Assembly (NCBI RefSeq): GCF_010093345.1
Contig: NZ_PDWT01000001.1
Span: 992,001 to 1,056,000, forward strand
DNA: 64,000 nt
DNA from: Pseudoxanthomonas yeongjuensis
GTDB lineage: Bacteria > Pseudomonadota > Gammaproteobacteria > Xanthomonadales > Xanthomonadaceae
Direction: 5' to 3'
Shown: positions 19,673 to 27,885 of the stretch, piece after piece
Numbering within the stretch: the first letter of the stretch is position 1
How the letters are laid out: each line of letters begins with the position of its first letter
Notes under the pieces: generated by a model
Seen by the model: the letters and a program-made list of their open reading frames with translations, nothing else
The model's database searches: none
What the model was told of the DNA's origin: nothing
Made by a program: the position numbers and the translations under genes

Positions 19673-20485
19673 TCAGTAGGAGTGTTCGGCGTCGGGGAAG
19701 GAGCCATCGCGCACCGCCGCCGCGTAGGCGGAAATCGCGCCGGCGATGGAGCCGCCATCGGCGAGGAAATCCTTGACGAACTTCGGCTTGCGGTGGCCGG
19801 TATCGATACCGAGGAAGTCGTGCAATACCAGCACCTGGCCATCGCAGTCCGGGCCGGCGCCGATGCCGATGGTGGGAATGGCGATGGCCGCGGTGATCGC
19901 GGCGGCCAGCGACGACGGCACGCATTCCAGCACCAGCATCGAGGCGCCGGCGTCGGCGACGGCCTGCGCCTCGGCGCGCAGCCTGGCAGCGGCGGCTTCA
20001 TCGCGTCCTTGTACCTTGTAGCCGCCGAACTTCAGCACCGATTGCGGGGTCAGGCCCAGGTGCGCGCAGACCGGAATGTCGCGCTCGGCCAGGAAGCGGA
20101 TCACTTCCAGCTTGTGGCCCGCGCCTTCCAGCTTGACCATTTCCGCACCGGCCTGGAGCAGGACGATCGACGCCTGCAGGGCGCGCTCCGGGGTGGCGTC
20201 GGACTGGAACGGCAGGTCGGCGATCAGCATCGCCCGCGACAGTCCGCGGGCGACCGCGGTGGTGTGGTAGGCGATGTGCTCGATGGTGACCGGCAGGGTC
20301 GAATCGCGTCCCTGCACCACCATGCCCAGCGAATCGCCGATCAGGACCAGGTCCACGCCATTGTCGTCGACCACCCGGGCGAAGCTGTAGTCGTAGGCGG
20401 TCAGCATCACCAGCTTGCGGCCATCGCGCTTGGCCAGCGCCAGCTGCGGCAGGGTCCATTTGCTGATTTCGGCGTGTGTGCTCAT
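19673..20485 (-). CDS. panB: 3-methyl-2-oxobutanoate hydroxymethyltransferase
   Basis: This 270-residue enzyme uses methylene-tetrahydrofolate to make ketopantoate, the first committed step of pantothenate synthesis. Motifs include [33 protein letters not shown], and [18 protein letters not shown]. The fold is a TIM-barrel decamer with magnesium ligands in the DSLG and EGAG regions. It lies between folK and panC. Confidence 0.97.
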   Translation of the reverse strand: MSTHAEISKWTLPQLALAKRDGRKLVMLTAYDYSFARVVDDNGVDLVLIGDSLGMVVQGRDSTLPVTIEHIAYHTTAVARGLSRAMLIADLPFQSDATPERALQASIVLLQAGAEMVKLEGAGHKLEVIRFLAERDIPVCAHLGLTPQSVLKFGGYKVQGRDEAAAARLRAEAQAVADAGASMLVLECVPSSLAAAITAAIAIPTIGIGAGPDCDGQVLVLHDFLGIDTGHRKPKFVKDFLADGGSIAGAISAYAAAVRDGSFPDAEHSY

Positions 20486-20492
20486 GGATCGA

Positions 20493-20990
20493 TTATCCCT
20501 CTAATGCTTCGATGGCCGACGTTTCCAGGCGGGACAGCGCGTCCCGCGCGGAACCTTGTCCGGGGATCAGGATATCCGCTGCGATCTCGAGCAAGGGCAC
20601 CAGGGCGAAGGCGCGCTCGTGCAGGTGCGGATGCGGCAAGCGCAGACCAGGCTGGTCGACGACGGCGTCGCCATGCAGCAGCAGGTCCAGGTCCAGGGTG
20701 CGCGGACCCCAGCGCGGCCCGCCGGTGCGTTCGCGACCGCACTCGCGTTCGATCCGCAGCAGCTCATCGAGCAATTCGCGCGGATCCAGGCGGGTTTCCA
20801 GCGCAACCACGCCATTGATGAAGTCGGGTTGCTGCTCCAGCCCCCAGGCCGGGGTCCGGTACAGGCCCGAGGCGCGCAGCAGGCGGGTTCCGGGCAGGCG
20901 CGACAACGCGTCCGTCGCCGTGCGCAAGGTCGCGGCGACCTCGCCCAGGTTGCCACCCAGGCCGACGAAGGCGACAACGGGAACAGTCAT
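20493..20990 (-). CDS. folK: Hydroxymethyl-dihydropterin pyrophosphokinase
   Basis: This 165-residue folate-pathway enzyme transfers pyrophosphate from ATP to 6-hydroxymethyl-7,8-dihydropterin. It has the N-terminal [22 protein letters not shown], the HPPK signature [15 protein letters not shown], and the C-terminal [15 protein letters not shown]. Its ATG overlaps the pcnB stop (ATGA). The pairing with pcnB upstream and panB-panC downstream matches the classical pcnB-folK-panBC order of E. coli. Confidence 0.97.
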   Translation of the reverse strand: MTVPVVAFVGLGGNLGEVAATLRTATDALSRLPGTRLLRASGLYRTPAWGLEQQPDFINGVVALETRLDPRELLDELLRIERECGRERTGGPRWGPRTLDLDLLLHGDAVVDQPGLRLPHPHLHERAFALVPLLEIAADILIPGQGSARDALSRLETSAIEALEG

Positions 20991-22384
20991 TCCGCGGCGG
21001 GCGCGGCGCTGCCGGAGCGGCGCCGGCGACGGCGGCGTTTCGGCGCGGCCGCAGGATCTTCCCCGGGCTGCTCTTCGCCGACCTCTCCATCACCGGCATC
21101 TCCTTCACCGGTATCCAGGCCCCGTGGAGGCGCGACACCAAGGGCCGCGGACAGCTCTTCGCTGGACTGCGTCTGCGCCGCGCGCCAGAACGCCACATCC
21201 TCGGCGTGCTCGCTGGAAGCGGTGAGCCGCAGCAGCAGGAAATCGTAGGCGGCGCGGAACCGCGGATGCGCGAGCAGGCGCATCACCCGCTTGCGCTGGC
21301 GCGTGGCGAAACGCGACTGCAGCAGCCAGATTTCCTGCATCGGCAGCGAGAAGCGGCGCGGCAGCGCGACCGTGCCCAACTGGTGCAGGGTCACCCGGTC
21401 GGCGGCGCGACGTTGCGCCTCCTCGGCATTGACGCCCTGCGCCTGCAGTCCGATCAGGGCGCGGCAATACGCCGGCCACAGCAGCAGCGCGAACAGGAAC
21501 GCCGGCGACACCGGTTCGTCGTTGGCGACCCGCGCATCGGTGCCGCGCAGGCCTTCCAGCAGCATGTTGCGCAACGCGCCGCTGCGGTTGGAAGCGAGCG
21601 CGGCCGCCGTCTCCGGCAGGATCGACGGCAGCAGGCCGTAACGTTCCAGGCCCTCGAAGCTGGCCACCGCATTGCCGGACAGGAACAATTTCAGCAGTTC
21701 CTCGAACAACCGCGCCGGGGCGGCTTCGGACAACAGCGGGGCCAGGCGCGGGATCGGTTCGGCGGAAGCGGCATCGATCCCGAAACCCAGCTTGCCGGCC
21801 AGCCGCACCGCGCGCAGCATCCGCACCGGATCCTCGCGATAGCGCTGCTCGGGGTCGCCGATCAGCTTCATCTTGCGCGCCTGCACGTCCTCGAAACCGC
21901 CGACGTAGTCGCGTACCGAGAAATCCTCGACCGCGTAATACAGCGCATTGGCGGTGAAGTCGCGGCGCACCGCGTCGTCCTCGATGGTGCCGTAGACGTT
22001 GTCGCGGACCAGGCGCCCGCCTTCGTGGGTTTCGCGGTCGCCACTGCCATCGTCGACATTGGCGCGGAAAGTGGCGACCTCGATGATCTCGCGCCCGAAC
22101 ACCACGTGGGCCAGGCGGAAGCGCCGGCCGATCAGGCGGCTGTTGCGGAACAGCGCCTTGACCTGCTCCGGGGTGGCGTCGGTGGCCACGTCGAAATCCT
22201 TCGGATGGCCGCCGACCAGCAGGTCGCGCACCGCGCCGCCGACGAGATAGCCGGCGAAGCCGGCATCGCGCAACCGGTACAGGACGCGCAAGGCATTGGG
22301 ACTGATGTCCCGGCGCGAGATGGTGTGCTGGTCGCGCGGGATGACGCGCAGGGTGACGGCGGGAGTGGTGGCTTGCGACGTAAT
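20987..22384 (-). CDS. pcnB: Poly(A) polymerase I, probable non-standard start codon
   Basis: This polymerase adds 3' poly(A) tails to RNA and promotes decay. The nucleotidyltransferase core has LVGGAVRDLLVGG and PKDFDVATDATPEQ, then RLIGRRFRLAHVVFG and RRDFTANALYY. The C-terminal tail is very basic (KRRRRRRRSG). The conserved N-terminal block VIPRDQHTISRRDIS lies upstream of the first usable start (TTG at 22291), so translation must begin earlier. Yet no in-frame ATG, GTG or TTG exists upstream. An ATT at 22384 gives a natural N-terminus of 465 residues. E. coli pcnB is known to start at AUU. No strong Shine-Dalgarno sequence is seen. Confidence 0.92.
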   Translation of the reverse strand: MTSQATTPAVTLRVIPRDQHTISRRDISPNALRVLYRLRDAGFAGYLVGGAVRDLLVGGHPKDFDVATDATPEQVKALFRNSRLIGRRFRLAHVVFGREIIEVATFRANVDDGSGDRETHEGGRLVRDNVYGTIEDDAVRRDFTANALYYAVEDFSVRDYVGGFEDVQARKMKLIGDPEQRYREDPVRMLRAVRLAGKLGFGIDAASAEPIPRLAPLLSEAAPARLFEELLKLFLSGNAVASFEGLERYGLLPSILPETAAALASNRSGALRNMLLEGLRGTDARVANDEPVSPAFLFALLLWPAYCRALIGLQAQGVNAEEAQRRAADRVTLHQLGTVALPRRFSLPMQEIWLLQSRFATRQRKRVMRLLAHPRFRAAYDFLLLRLTASSEHAEDVAFWRAAQTQSSEELSAALGVAPPRGLDTGEGDAGDGEVGEEQPGEDPAAAPKRRRRRRRSGSAAPAAE

Positions 22385-22475
22385 GATGGCGGTCCGTGTC
22401 GAAGAGGGAGATCGGGATAGGAAAACAGGAACGGGATCTGGAGGGTTGCAGGCCCGATTCGCGCCTGGCCGGCAT

Positions 22476-22505
22476 TTGCCGCAGGTGCCGGCTGGCGAAT
22501 ATACT
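22476..22505 (+). promoter_or_regulatory. Sigma-70-type promoter of the tRNA-Glu gene
   Basis: TTGCCG at 22476-22481 and TATACT at 22500-22505 are separated by 18 bp. The predicted start is about 20 bases before the tRNA. This is one of the better promoter matches in the window. Confidence 0.65.
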
Positions 22506-22532
22506 AGTCCGTCACGACGCTGCTTACCAAAA

Positions 22533-22607
22533 GCTCCCTTCGTCTAACGGTTAGGACGTGGCCCTCTCAAGGCTAAAATAGGGATTCGAATTCCCTAGGG
22601 AGCACCA
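22533..22607 (+). tRNA. tRNA-Glu (anticodon CTC)
   Basis: All four arms can be folded. The acceptor stem is GCTCCCT/AGGGAGC with discriminator A and an encoded CCA (22605-22607). The anticodon arm TGGCC-CTCTCAA-GGCTA has CTC at positions 34-36, reading GAG. The T arm is AGGGA-TTCGAAT-TCCCT, and the D arm is of the usual glutamate type (GTCTAACGGTTAGGAC). It stands alone, with a promoter before it and a terminator after it. Confidence 0.95.
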
Positions 22608-22649
22608 TACCCCGCCTGCGCAGGCCCCGTGGCCGCCAGGATTTCCAGC

Positions 22650-22683
22650 AAGGCCCGGCCCTCGAAAGCCGGGCCTTTGTTGT
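22650..22683 (+). terminator. Rho-independent terminator after tRNA-Glu
   Basis: A perfect 10-bp stem AAGGCCCGGC/GCCGGGCCTT with an 8-base loop is followed by a T-rich tail (TGTTGT). Confidence 0.85.
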
Positions 22684-22703
22684 ATCTGTCGATCGAATCC
22701 CCC

Positions 22704-22777
22704 GTAGGAGCGCCCCTTGGGCGCGATGCTTTTCGATCAGATCGCGCAAGAGCATCGCGGGCAAGGCCCGCTCCTAC
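22704..22777. repeat. GTAG-type REP doublet with two different arms
   Basis: This 74-bp element has a left arm of the CCCCTTGGGC type and a right arm of the GGCAAGGCCC type, so it is an unmatched pair. It lies between the tRNA-Glu terminator and fdxA. Confidence 0.85.
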
Positions 22778-22834
22778 GGCAGCATCGTGCGCGGTGATCT
22801 AAACTATCGGCGCCTACACACCCGGAACCGGACC

Positions 22835-23158
22835 ATGCCCTTCGTCGTCACCGAGAACTGCATCAAGTGCAAGTACACCGACTGCGTCGAGGTGTGCCCG
22901 GTGGACTGTTTCCACGAAGGCCCCAACTTCCTGGTGATCGACCCGGACGAATGCATCGACTGCACCCTGTGCGAGCCGGAATGCCCGATCAACGCGATCT
23001 ATCCCGAGGACGACGTACCCGCCGGCCAGGAAGGCTACCTGGCCTTGAACGCGGAGTTGTCCAAGGTCTGGCCGGTGATCACCGTGCGCAAGGATGCCCC
23101 CGCCGACGCCAAGGACTGGGAAGGCAAGCCGGACAAGCTGCCGCTGCTGGAGCGCTGA
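22835..23158 (+). CDS. fdxA: FdxA-type 7Fe ferredoxin
   Basis: This 107-residue electron carrier has the Azotobacter-type pattern. The N-terminal cysteines in [20 protein letters not shown] hold a [3Fe-4S]/[4Fe-4S] pair together with [12 protein letters not shown] (second cluster). The C-terminal extension ([27 protein letters not shown]) is typical of this group. The ATG at 22835 gives the canonical N-terminus [15 protein letters not shown] at 22799-22804 is a possible -10. Three REP elements separate its 3' end from the convergent xanB. Confidence 0.96.
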   Translation: MPFVVTENCIKCKYTDCVEVCPVDCFHEGPNFLVIDPDECIDCTLCEPECPINAIYPEDDVPAGQEGYLALNAELSKVWPVITVRKDAPADAKDWEGKPDKLPLLER

Positions 23159-23174
23159 GCCTCCGGCCCGACCC

Positions 23175-23248
23175 GTAGGAGCGGGCCTTGCCCGCGATGC
23201 TCTTGCGCGACCTGATCGAAAGGCATCGCGCCCAAGGGGCGCTCCTAC
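23175..23248. repeat. GTAG-type REP doublet, tandem copy 1
   Basis: First of three almost identical 74-bp elements. The left arm is GGGCCTTGCCC, the right arm is GCCCAAGGGGC, and the centre is TCTTGCGCGACCTGATCGAA. A short linker (AACCGCTTCG) leads to the next copy. Confidence 0.9.
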
Positions 23249-23258
23249 AACCGCTTCG

Positions 23259-23332
23259 GTAGGAGCGGGCCTTGCCCGCGATGCTCTTGCGCGACCTGGC
23301 CGAAAGGCATCGCGCCCAAGGGGCGCTCCTAC
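23259..23332. repeat. GTAG-type REP doublet, tandem copy 2
   Basis: Second copy in direct orientation, 84 bp from the first. It differs at a few central positions (CTGGCCGAA). The linker to the third copy is AATCGCTTC. Confidence 0.9.
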
Positions 23333-23341
23333 AATCGCTTC

Positions 23342-23415
23342 GTAGGAGCGGGCCTTGCCCGCGATGCTCTTGCGCGATCTGATCGAAAGGCATCGCGCCC
23401 AAGGGGCGCTCCTAC
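23342..23415. repeat. GTAG-type REP doublet, tandem copy 3
   Basis: Third copy, 83 bp from the second, with the same unmatched arms. It is followed by a partial linker (AACCGCTT) just before the xanB stop codon at 23425. Confidence 0.9.
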
Positions 23416-23424
23416 AACCGCTTC

Positions 23425-24822
23425 TCAACCGCGGCCGTAGACGTCTTCGAAACGGACGATGTCGTCTTCGCCCAGATAGCTGCCCGACTGGACTTCGATC
23501 AATTCCAGCGGCACCACTCCCGGGTTTTCGAGGCGGTGCTTGACCCCCAGCGGGATGTAGGTGCTCTGGTTTTCCGACAGGATCAGGGTCTCTTCGCCGC
23601 GGGTGATGCGGCCGGTGCCGCTGACCACGATCCAGTGTTCGGCGCGATGGTGGTGCATCTGCAGGCTCAGCTGCGCGCCCGGCTTGACCGTGATCCGCTT
23701 GACCTGGAAGCGTTCGCCCAGGTCGATCGAATCGTAGCTGCCCCACGGCCGGTAGACCTTGCGGTGCCAGGTCGGCTCGGGCCGGCCGGCGGCCTTGAGC
23801 CGGGTGACTATGCCCTTCACGTCCTGCACGTGGTCGCGGTGCGCCACCAGCAGCGCGTCGGCGGTGTCCACCACCACCACGTCCTGCAGTCCCAGCAGCG
23901 CGACCAGGCGGCCGTCGCCCCAGGCCAGGGTGTTGTGGCAGTCCTCGGCGATCACGTCGCCATGATGGGCATTGCCGTCGCCGTCCTGCTCGGCGATGTC
24001 CCACAGCGCGGCCCAGCTGCCGACATCGTTCCAGCCGACCGCGATCGGCAACACCGCGGCCTGCGCGGTTTTTTCCATCACCGCATAGTCGATGGAGTCG
24101 GCGGGACAGGCGGCGAAGGCGTCCTGGTCCAGGCGCACGAAGTCCTGGTCGCGGCGCGCCGCGGCCAGGGCCGCGCGGCAGGCGGTCAGCATCGCCGGTT
24201 GCTGGCGTTCCAGCTCGGCCAGGTAGGCGCCTGCGCTGAACAGGAACATGCCGCTGTTCCAGAAGTATCCGCCGCTGGCCAGGTAGCGGCCGGCGGTCTC
24301 CGCATCGGGTTTCTCCACGAACTCGGCGACCGCGCGCACGCCCTCGCCCGCTTCGGCCCGGATGTAGCCATAGCCGGTTTCCGGACCCGTGGGGACGATG
24401 CCGAAGGTGACCAGGCGCCCGTCGCGCGCGGCGCCTTCGGCCGTGCGCACCGCCGCCTGGAACGCGGCCACGTCGCTGATCACGTGATCGGACGGCAGCA
24501 CCAGCAACAGCGGATCGCCACCCTCGGCGACGGCCTGCAGCGCGGCCACGGCGATGGCCGGGGCGGTGTTGCGGCCGACCGGTTCCAGCAGGATCGCGGC
24601 CGGGCTGCAATCCACCTGGCGCAGTTGCTCGGCGACCATGAAGCGGTGTTCTTCGTTGGCGACGATCAACGGCGCGGCCGAAGCCAGCGCCCGCGCCCGC
24701 AGCCAGGTCGCCTGGAGCATGGTGTCGTCGCCCGCCAGAACCAGGAACTGCTTGGGATAAGCCTCTCGCGACAGCGGCCACAGGCGTGTGCCCGAGCCGC
24801 CGGAAAGAATCACTGGGATCAT
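23425..24822 (-). CDS. xanB: Mannose-1-phosphate guanylyltransferase / mannose-6-phosphate isomerase
   Basis: This 465-residue bifunctional enzyme supplies GDP-mannose for polysaccharides. The N-terminal nucleotidyltransferase has the activation motif SGGSGTRLWPLSREAYPKQF and LLVLPSDHVI. The C-terminal type II isomerase is a cupin with PWGSYDSIDLG, QMHHHRAEHWIVVSGTG (metal ligands) and IPLGVKHRLENPG. It resembles XanB of Xanthomonas and AlgA of Pseudomonas. It stands alone, about 10 kb from the EPS locus, and may feed that locus or lipopolysaccharide. Confidence 0.96.
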   Translation of the reverse strand: MIPVILSGGSGTRLWPLSREAYPKQFLVLAGDDTMLQATWLRARALASAAPLIVANEEHRFMVAEQLRQVDCSPAAILLEPVGRNTAPAIAVAALQAVAEGGDPLLLVLPSDHVISDVAAFQAAVRTAEGAARDGRLVTFGIVPTGPETGYGYIRAEAGEGVRAVAEFVEKPDAETAGRYLASGGYFWNSGMFLFSAGAYLAELERQQPAMLTACRAALAAARRDQDFVRLDQDAFAACPADSIDYAVMEKTAQAAVLPIAVGWNDVGSWAALWDIAEQDGDGNAHHGDVIAEDCHNTLAWGDGRLVALLGLQDVVVVDTADALLVAHRDHVQDVKGIVTRLKAAGRPEPTWHRKVYRPWGSYDSIDLGERFQVKRITVKPGAQLSLQMHHHRAEHWIVVSGTGRITRGEETLILSENQSTYIPLGVKHRLENPGVVPLELIEVQSGSYLGEDDIVRFEDVYGRG

Positions 24823-24919
24823 GGCGGGAAGCCCTATTTTTCAGACAAGGTTAACGTCTGGCGCGTGATCCGTCATCGGAGCTTTTCCCGAAGCCCGCGC
24901 AGCAGGGCCTTCATTCCTT

Positions 24920-24993
24920 CAGGAGCGGGCATTGCCCGCGATGCTCTCGCGCGACGGATCGAAAGAAGCATCGCGCCCAAGGGGCGCTCCTAC
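24920..24993. repeat. Degenerate GTAG-type REP doublet
   Basis: The left end is damaged (TTCAGGAGCGGGCATTGCCC) and lacks GTAG, whereas the right end is intact (GCCCAAGGGGCGCTCCTAC). It lies between xanB and bamC, which are on the same strand. This looks like an old, decaying copy. Confidence 0.75.
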
Positions 24994-25013
24994 TCGGGGG
25001 TGGCGATTGCGGC

Positions 25014-25514
25014 TCAGCCGCCCAGCTTCGCCTTCAGCGCGGCGATCAGCTTCGGTGCGGAGCCCGCGGCGGGGAGGCCACGCGGATCGATCGCCGAAAC
25101 GTAGGTACCGGCTTCCACCGCGACCGCGCGGACCAGGAAGTTGCTGCCCTCGTAGGTGACATCGTAGGTGCCCAGCAACTGCGACCGATTGGCGACAGTG
25201 ACCCCGTCGGTCCCGTCCAGTGCGGCCCCGATCTTGACGAACACCTCGTCGCGCGGACCGGCGACGTTGAACCCGGTCGTCGACGCCACCGCGCCCGCCT
25301 GCGCGGAAACCTGGCCGGCGGCCGGCGGCAGCTTCATCGCGCCAGCGGTGTTGGGCAGGTTGAGGTCCGGCGGCACTTCCAGCGGCCTGGCTTCGGCGCT
25401 GAGCGCATAGTCCGGATTGCCTTTCTTGAACCATTTGCAGCCGGAGACGCCAAGCACGGCGATGGCCAACGCGGCGAAAGCCAGCGGGCGCAGGTACGGG
25501 GATGTGGAACGCAT
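25014..25514 (-). CDS. bamC: BamC-like outer-membrane lipoprotein
   Basis: This 166-residue lipoprotein has a signal ending LGVSGC. The mature N-terminus (NPDYALSAEARPLEVPPDLNLP) resembles the conserved unstructured region of BamC, which contacts BamD in the beta-barrel assembly machine. About 80 residues then form one helix-grip-like domain. E. coli BamC has two such domains, so this is a short form. The position immediately downstream of dapA matches the E. coli dapA-bamC operon. The start is supported by an AGGAG ribosome site. Assignment rests on position and short motifs. Confidence 0.7.
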   Translation of the reverse strand: MRSTSPYLRPLAFAALAIAVLGVSGCKWFKKGNPDYALSAEARPLEVPPDLNLPNTAGAMKLPPAAGQVSAQAGAVASTTGFNVAGPRDEVFVKIGAALDGTDGVTVANRSQLLGTYDVTYEGSNFLVRAVAVEAGTYVSAIDPRGLPAAGSAPKLIAALKAKLGG

Positions 25515-25572
25515 GGGTGATCTCCTGGGGAATACTGTAATTAAGCCACGATTGGATCGTGGCCGGCTGGAA

Positions 25573-26481
25573 TCAGGCAGCGATGGTTTCGCGGGTGGAT
25601 TTTTCTTCCAGCGCCAGTGCGACGGCATGCAGGCGATCCGCCTCGGCGGCATGGGCGGCGGAAAGCGGCAGCAACGGCAGGCGCAGGCCGGCACCGTAAC
25701 CCATGCGTTGCAGCAGCGCCTTCACCGGGATGGGATTGGATTCGATGCCGAAGAAGGCATGGAACGGCTGCAGCGCCAGGTCCTGGGCTTCAGCGGCGGC
25801 GCGCTGGTGATCACGGGCCAGATCGCAAAGCTTGCGGAAGGCGCGCGGCAGCGCATTGGAACCGACCGAGATCAGGCCATCGGCGCCGGCCAGCATGGCC
25901 CGGCAGGCAGTGGGATCATCGCCGCTGAGCACCGCGAAGTCGTCGCGGCGCAAGGCCAGCAGGGCGGCCATGCGCTCGGGTTCCGCGCGCGCTTCCTTGA
26001 TGCCGACGATCTGCGGGTGCGACACCAGTTCGGCCACGGTTTCCGGCAACAGGTCGCAACCGGTGCGGCCCGGCACGTTGTACAGCACCACCGGCAGGCC
26101 GCCCTGGTCGGCCACGGCGCGGAAGTGGGCGATCAGCCCGGCCTGGGTCGGGCGCACGTACGCCGGGGTGACCACCAGGGCGAAACCGGCCCCCGCCGCG
26201 GCGGCGCGGCGGGTCTGGGCGATGGTCTTGGCGGTGTTCATCTGTCCGGTGCCGACCAGGATCGGAATCCGGCCAGCCACGGTCTCCACCGCGATTGCGA
26301 TCAGGGTGTCGTATTCGGCATCGTCCAGCGCGGCGGCCTCGCCGGTCGAACCGGCAACCACGATTCCCTGGGTGCCACCCTCGAGTTGCTGCCGGAGCAA
26401 CCGGCGCCAGGCATCGAGATCGAGCTCGCCATTGGTCGTGAACGGGGTCGCAAGTGCGGTGATACTGCCGGAAAGTGACAA
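25573..26481 (-). CDS. dapA: 4-hydroxy-tetrahydrodipicolinate synthase
   Basis: This lyase of about 302 residues condenses pyruvate and aspartate semialdehyde in lysine and diaminopimelate synthesis. TIM-barrel signatures are [10 protein letters not shown] at the start, [40 protein letters not shown], and GIKEA with the Schiff-base lysine. The TTG at 26481 is chosen because it precedes [10 protein letters not shown], where the family normally begins. In-frame ATGs further upstream would overlap the divergent gcvR leader. It runs with bamC. Confidence 0.95.
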   Translation of the reverse strand: MSLSGSITALATPFTTNGELDLDAWRRLLRQQLEGGTQGIVVAGSTGEAAALDDAEYDTLIAIAVETVAGRIPILVGTGQMNTAKTIAQTRRAAAAGAGFALVVTPAYVRPTQAGLIAHFRAVADQGGLPVVLYNVPGRTGCDLLPETVAELVSHPQIVGIKEARAEPERMAALLALRRDDFAVLSGDDPTACRAMLAGADGLISVGSNALPRAFRKLCDLARDHQRAAAEAQDLALQPFHAFFGIESNPIPVKALLQRMGYGAGLRLPLLPLSAAHAAEADRLHAVALALEEKSTRETIAA

Positions 26482-26537
26482 GTCTTCTGCCTTCGCAAGG
26501 GGAACCGCGCGGATCGTCGCGCACCCTGCGATGTTAC

Positions 26538-26567
26538 TTGCGGCTTGAAAGCGCGGGCAAGTATGCT
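26538..26567 (+). promoter_or_regulatory. Possible promoter of gcvR-bcp
   Basis: TTGCGG (26538-26543) and TATGCT (26562-26567) are 18 bp apart, upstream of gcvR and opposite dapA. The predicted start at about 26574 supports the second ATG (26615) as the gcvR start. Moderate match only. Confidence 0.4.
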
Positions 26568-26614
26568 GGGCCATGCACCGGGCACCTGCCCGGTCGCCAT
26601 TCAGACTTGAAGTG

Positions 26615-27190
26615 ATGCTGGAAACCCCCACGACCGATTCCACCGCCCGGCCTTCGCCGAACGAAAACCACCTCCTGATCAACGCCTATACGACGCATCC
26701 GGAGTCGCCGCTCCTGTCGGTGACGCGCCGGATCGCCGACAGCGGCTGCAACCTGGTCGATGCGCGCCTGTCCACCGTGGGCCGCGATGTCTCGGTGACC
26801 GCGCTGGCGACCGGCTCATGGGATTCGGTGGCCAAGCTCGAGGCCATGCTGACCCGGCTGGAACGCGAGGAAAGCATGAAGCTGGTCTGGTACCGCACCG
26901 GGGCCAAGGTCGTGCAGTCCAACCTGCTGCCGTACATCGTGGAAGTGGTGGCGGCCGACAAGCCCGGCATCCTGTTCCAGCTGGCCGATTTCTTCGACCG
27001 CCAGGGCATCACCATCGAAAACCTGCAGAGCACCCGCTACCGGGCGATGCAGACCGGCGCGGAGATGTTCTCGGCGCAGGTGACGATAGGCGTGCCGGCC
27101 AACATGCACATCGCCGCGCTGCGCGACGACTTCCTCGAATTCTGCGACCACTTGAATCTGGACGCGATCATGGACCCGATGAAATTTTGA
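26615..27190 (+). CDS. gcvR: Glycine cleavage system transcriptional repressor GcvR-like
   Basis: This protein of about 191 residues has two ACT domains. The first begins [23 protein letters not shown], and the second [21 protein letters not shown]. Such proteins bind glycine and modulate GcvA in E. coli. The neighbourhood dapA / gcvR-bcp matches E. coli, which supports the assignment. The ATG at 26573 would add 14 residues but lies at the predicted transcription start. It is followed by bcp after 18 bp. Confidence 0.85.
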   Translation: MLETPTTDSTARPSPNENHLLINAYTTHPESPLLSVTRRIADSGCNLVDARLSTVGRDVSVTALATGSWDSVAKLEAMLTRLEREESMKLVWYRTGAKVVQSNLLPYIVEVVAADKPGILFQLADFFDRQGITIENLQSTRYRAMQTGAEMFSAQVTIGVPANMHIAALRDDFLEFCDHLNLDAIMDPMKF

Positions 27191-27208
27191 GCCTGAAATC
27201 CTGAGCAT

Positions 27209-27691
27209 ATGACTGCAACCGGCACGGCCCTGAGCAAGACCACGCTGAAGCTTCCGCTGGCGCTTTCCGGCGGCGAAACCGCGAAACTCTCCGACTATGC
27301 CGGCCAATGGCTGGTGCTGTATTTCTATCCCAAGGACAGCACCCCGGGTTGCACCACCGAAGGCATCGGCTTCAATGCCCTGCTGCCGAAATTCAGGAAG
27401 CTGGGAGCCAGCGTGCTGGGCGTCTCCCGCGATTCGGTGAAATCGCACGACAACTTCTGCGCCAAGCAGGGTTTCAAATTCCCGCTGGTCAGCGATGGCG
27501 ACGAAGCCTTGTGCAAGGCCTTCGACGTGATCCACGAAAAGAACATGTACGGCCGCAAGGTGCTGGGCGTGGTCCGCAGCACCTTCCTGATTTCGCCCGA
27601 CGGCCGCATCGCCCGGGAGTGGCGCGGCGTGAAGGTCGCCGGCCATGCCGAAGCCGTGCTTGAAGCCCTGAAGGTCGCCAGCAAGCAGTGA
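27209..27691 (+). CDS. bcp: Thioredoxin-dependent peroxiredoxin Bcp
   Basis: This 160-residue peroxiredoxin of the PrxQ/BCP type reduces peroxides in the cytoplasm. The peroxidatic cysteine is in FYPKDSTPGCTTEG. The usual resolving cysteine five residues later is replaced, since the sequence reads CTTEGIGF. The remaining cysteines (FCAKQ and ALCKA) are further on, so it may act as a 1-Cys or atypical form. RSTFLISPDGRI is typical of the family. Probably co-transcribed with gcvR. Confidence 0.94.
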   Translation: MTATGTALSKTTLKLPLALSGGETAKLSDYAGQWLVLYFYPKDSTPGCTTEGIGFNALLPKFRKLGASVLGVSRDSVKSHDNFCAKQGFKFPLVSDGDEALCKAFDVIHEKNMYGRKVLGVVRSTFLISPDGRIAREWRGVKVAGHAEAVLEALKVASKQ

Positions 27692-27760
27692 CCTCCCAAC
27701 CCCTCAGTGCGCCATCGCCCCGCTCCGCGGGCCGCGGTGGTCGGCCGCCGTCCCAACGCC

Positions 27761-27830
27761 TCACTCCTCACTCCTCACTCCTCACTCCTCACTCCTCACT
27801 CCTCACTCCTCGTTACTCGTTGCTCGTTGC
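27761..27830. repeat. 7-bp tandem repeat (TCACTCC)n
   Basis: Seven perfect copies of TCACTCC (27761-27809) continue in phase into three variant heptamers, TCGTTAC, TCGTTGC and TCGTTGC (27810-27830). The array lies in the 194-bp gap between bcp and the PIN-PhoH gene, 56 bp before its ATG. The rest of the gap shows no clear promoter or terminator. Confidence 0.9.
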
Positions 27831-27885
27831 CCGCCTCCCGCAACACCGCACCCATCCACACCCCACCCTCCATGAGGCTGTCTAG

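Noticed and set aside
22291..22384. A frameshift or truncated N-terminus in pcnB
   Set aside because: The frame is open and the conserved residues continue upstream without interruption; a non-standard start codon explains the data better, although a base error cannot be excluded.
23175..23415. Three direct repeats with short spacers, as in a CRISPR array
   Set aside because: Units are 74 bp, are themselves palindromic doublets and match dispersed REP elements; spacers are 9-10 bp and nearly identical; no cas genes are present.
25573..26682. A longer dapA starting at an upstream ATG
   Set aside because: The extension has no family similarity and overlaps the divergent gcvR leader; the TTG at 26481 fits the usual N-terminus.
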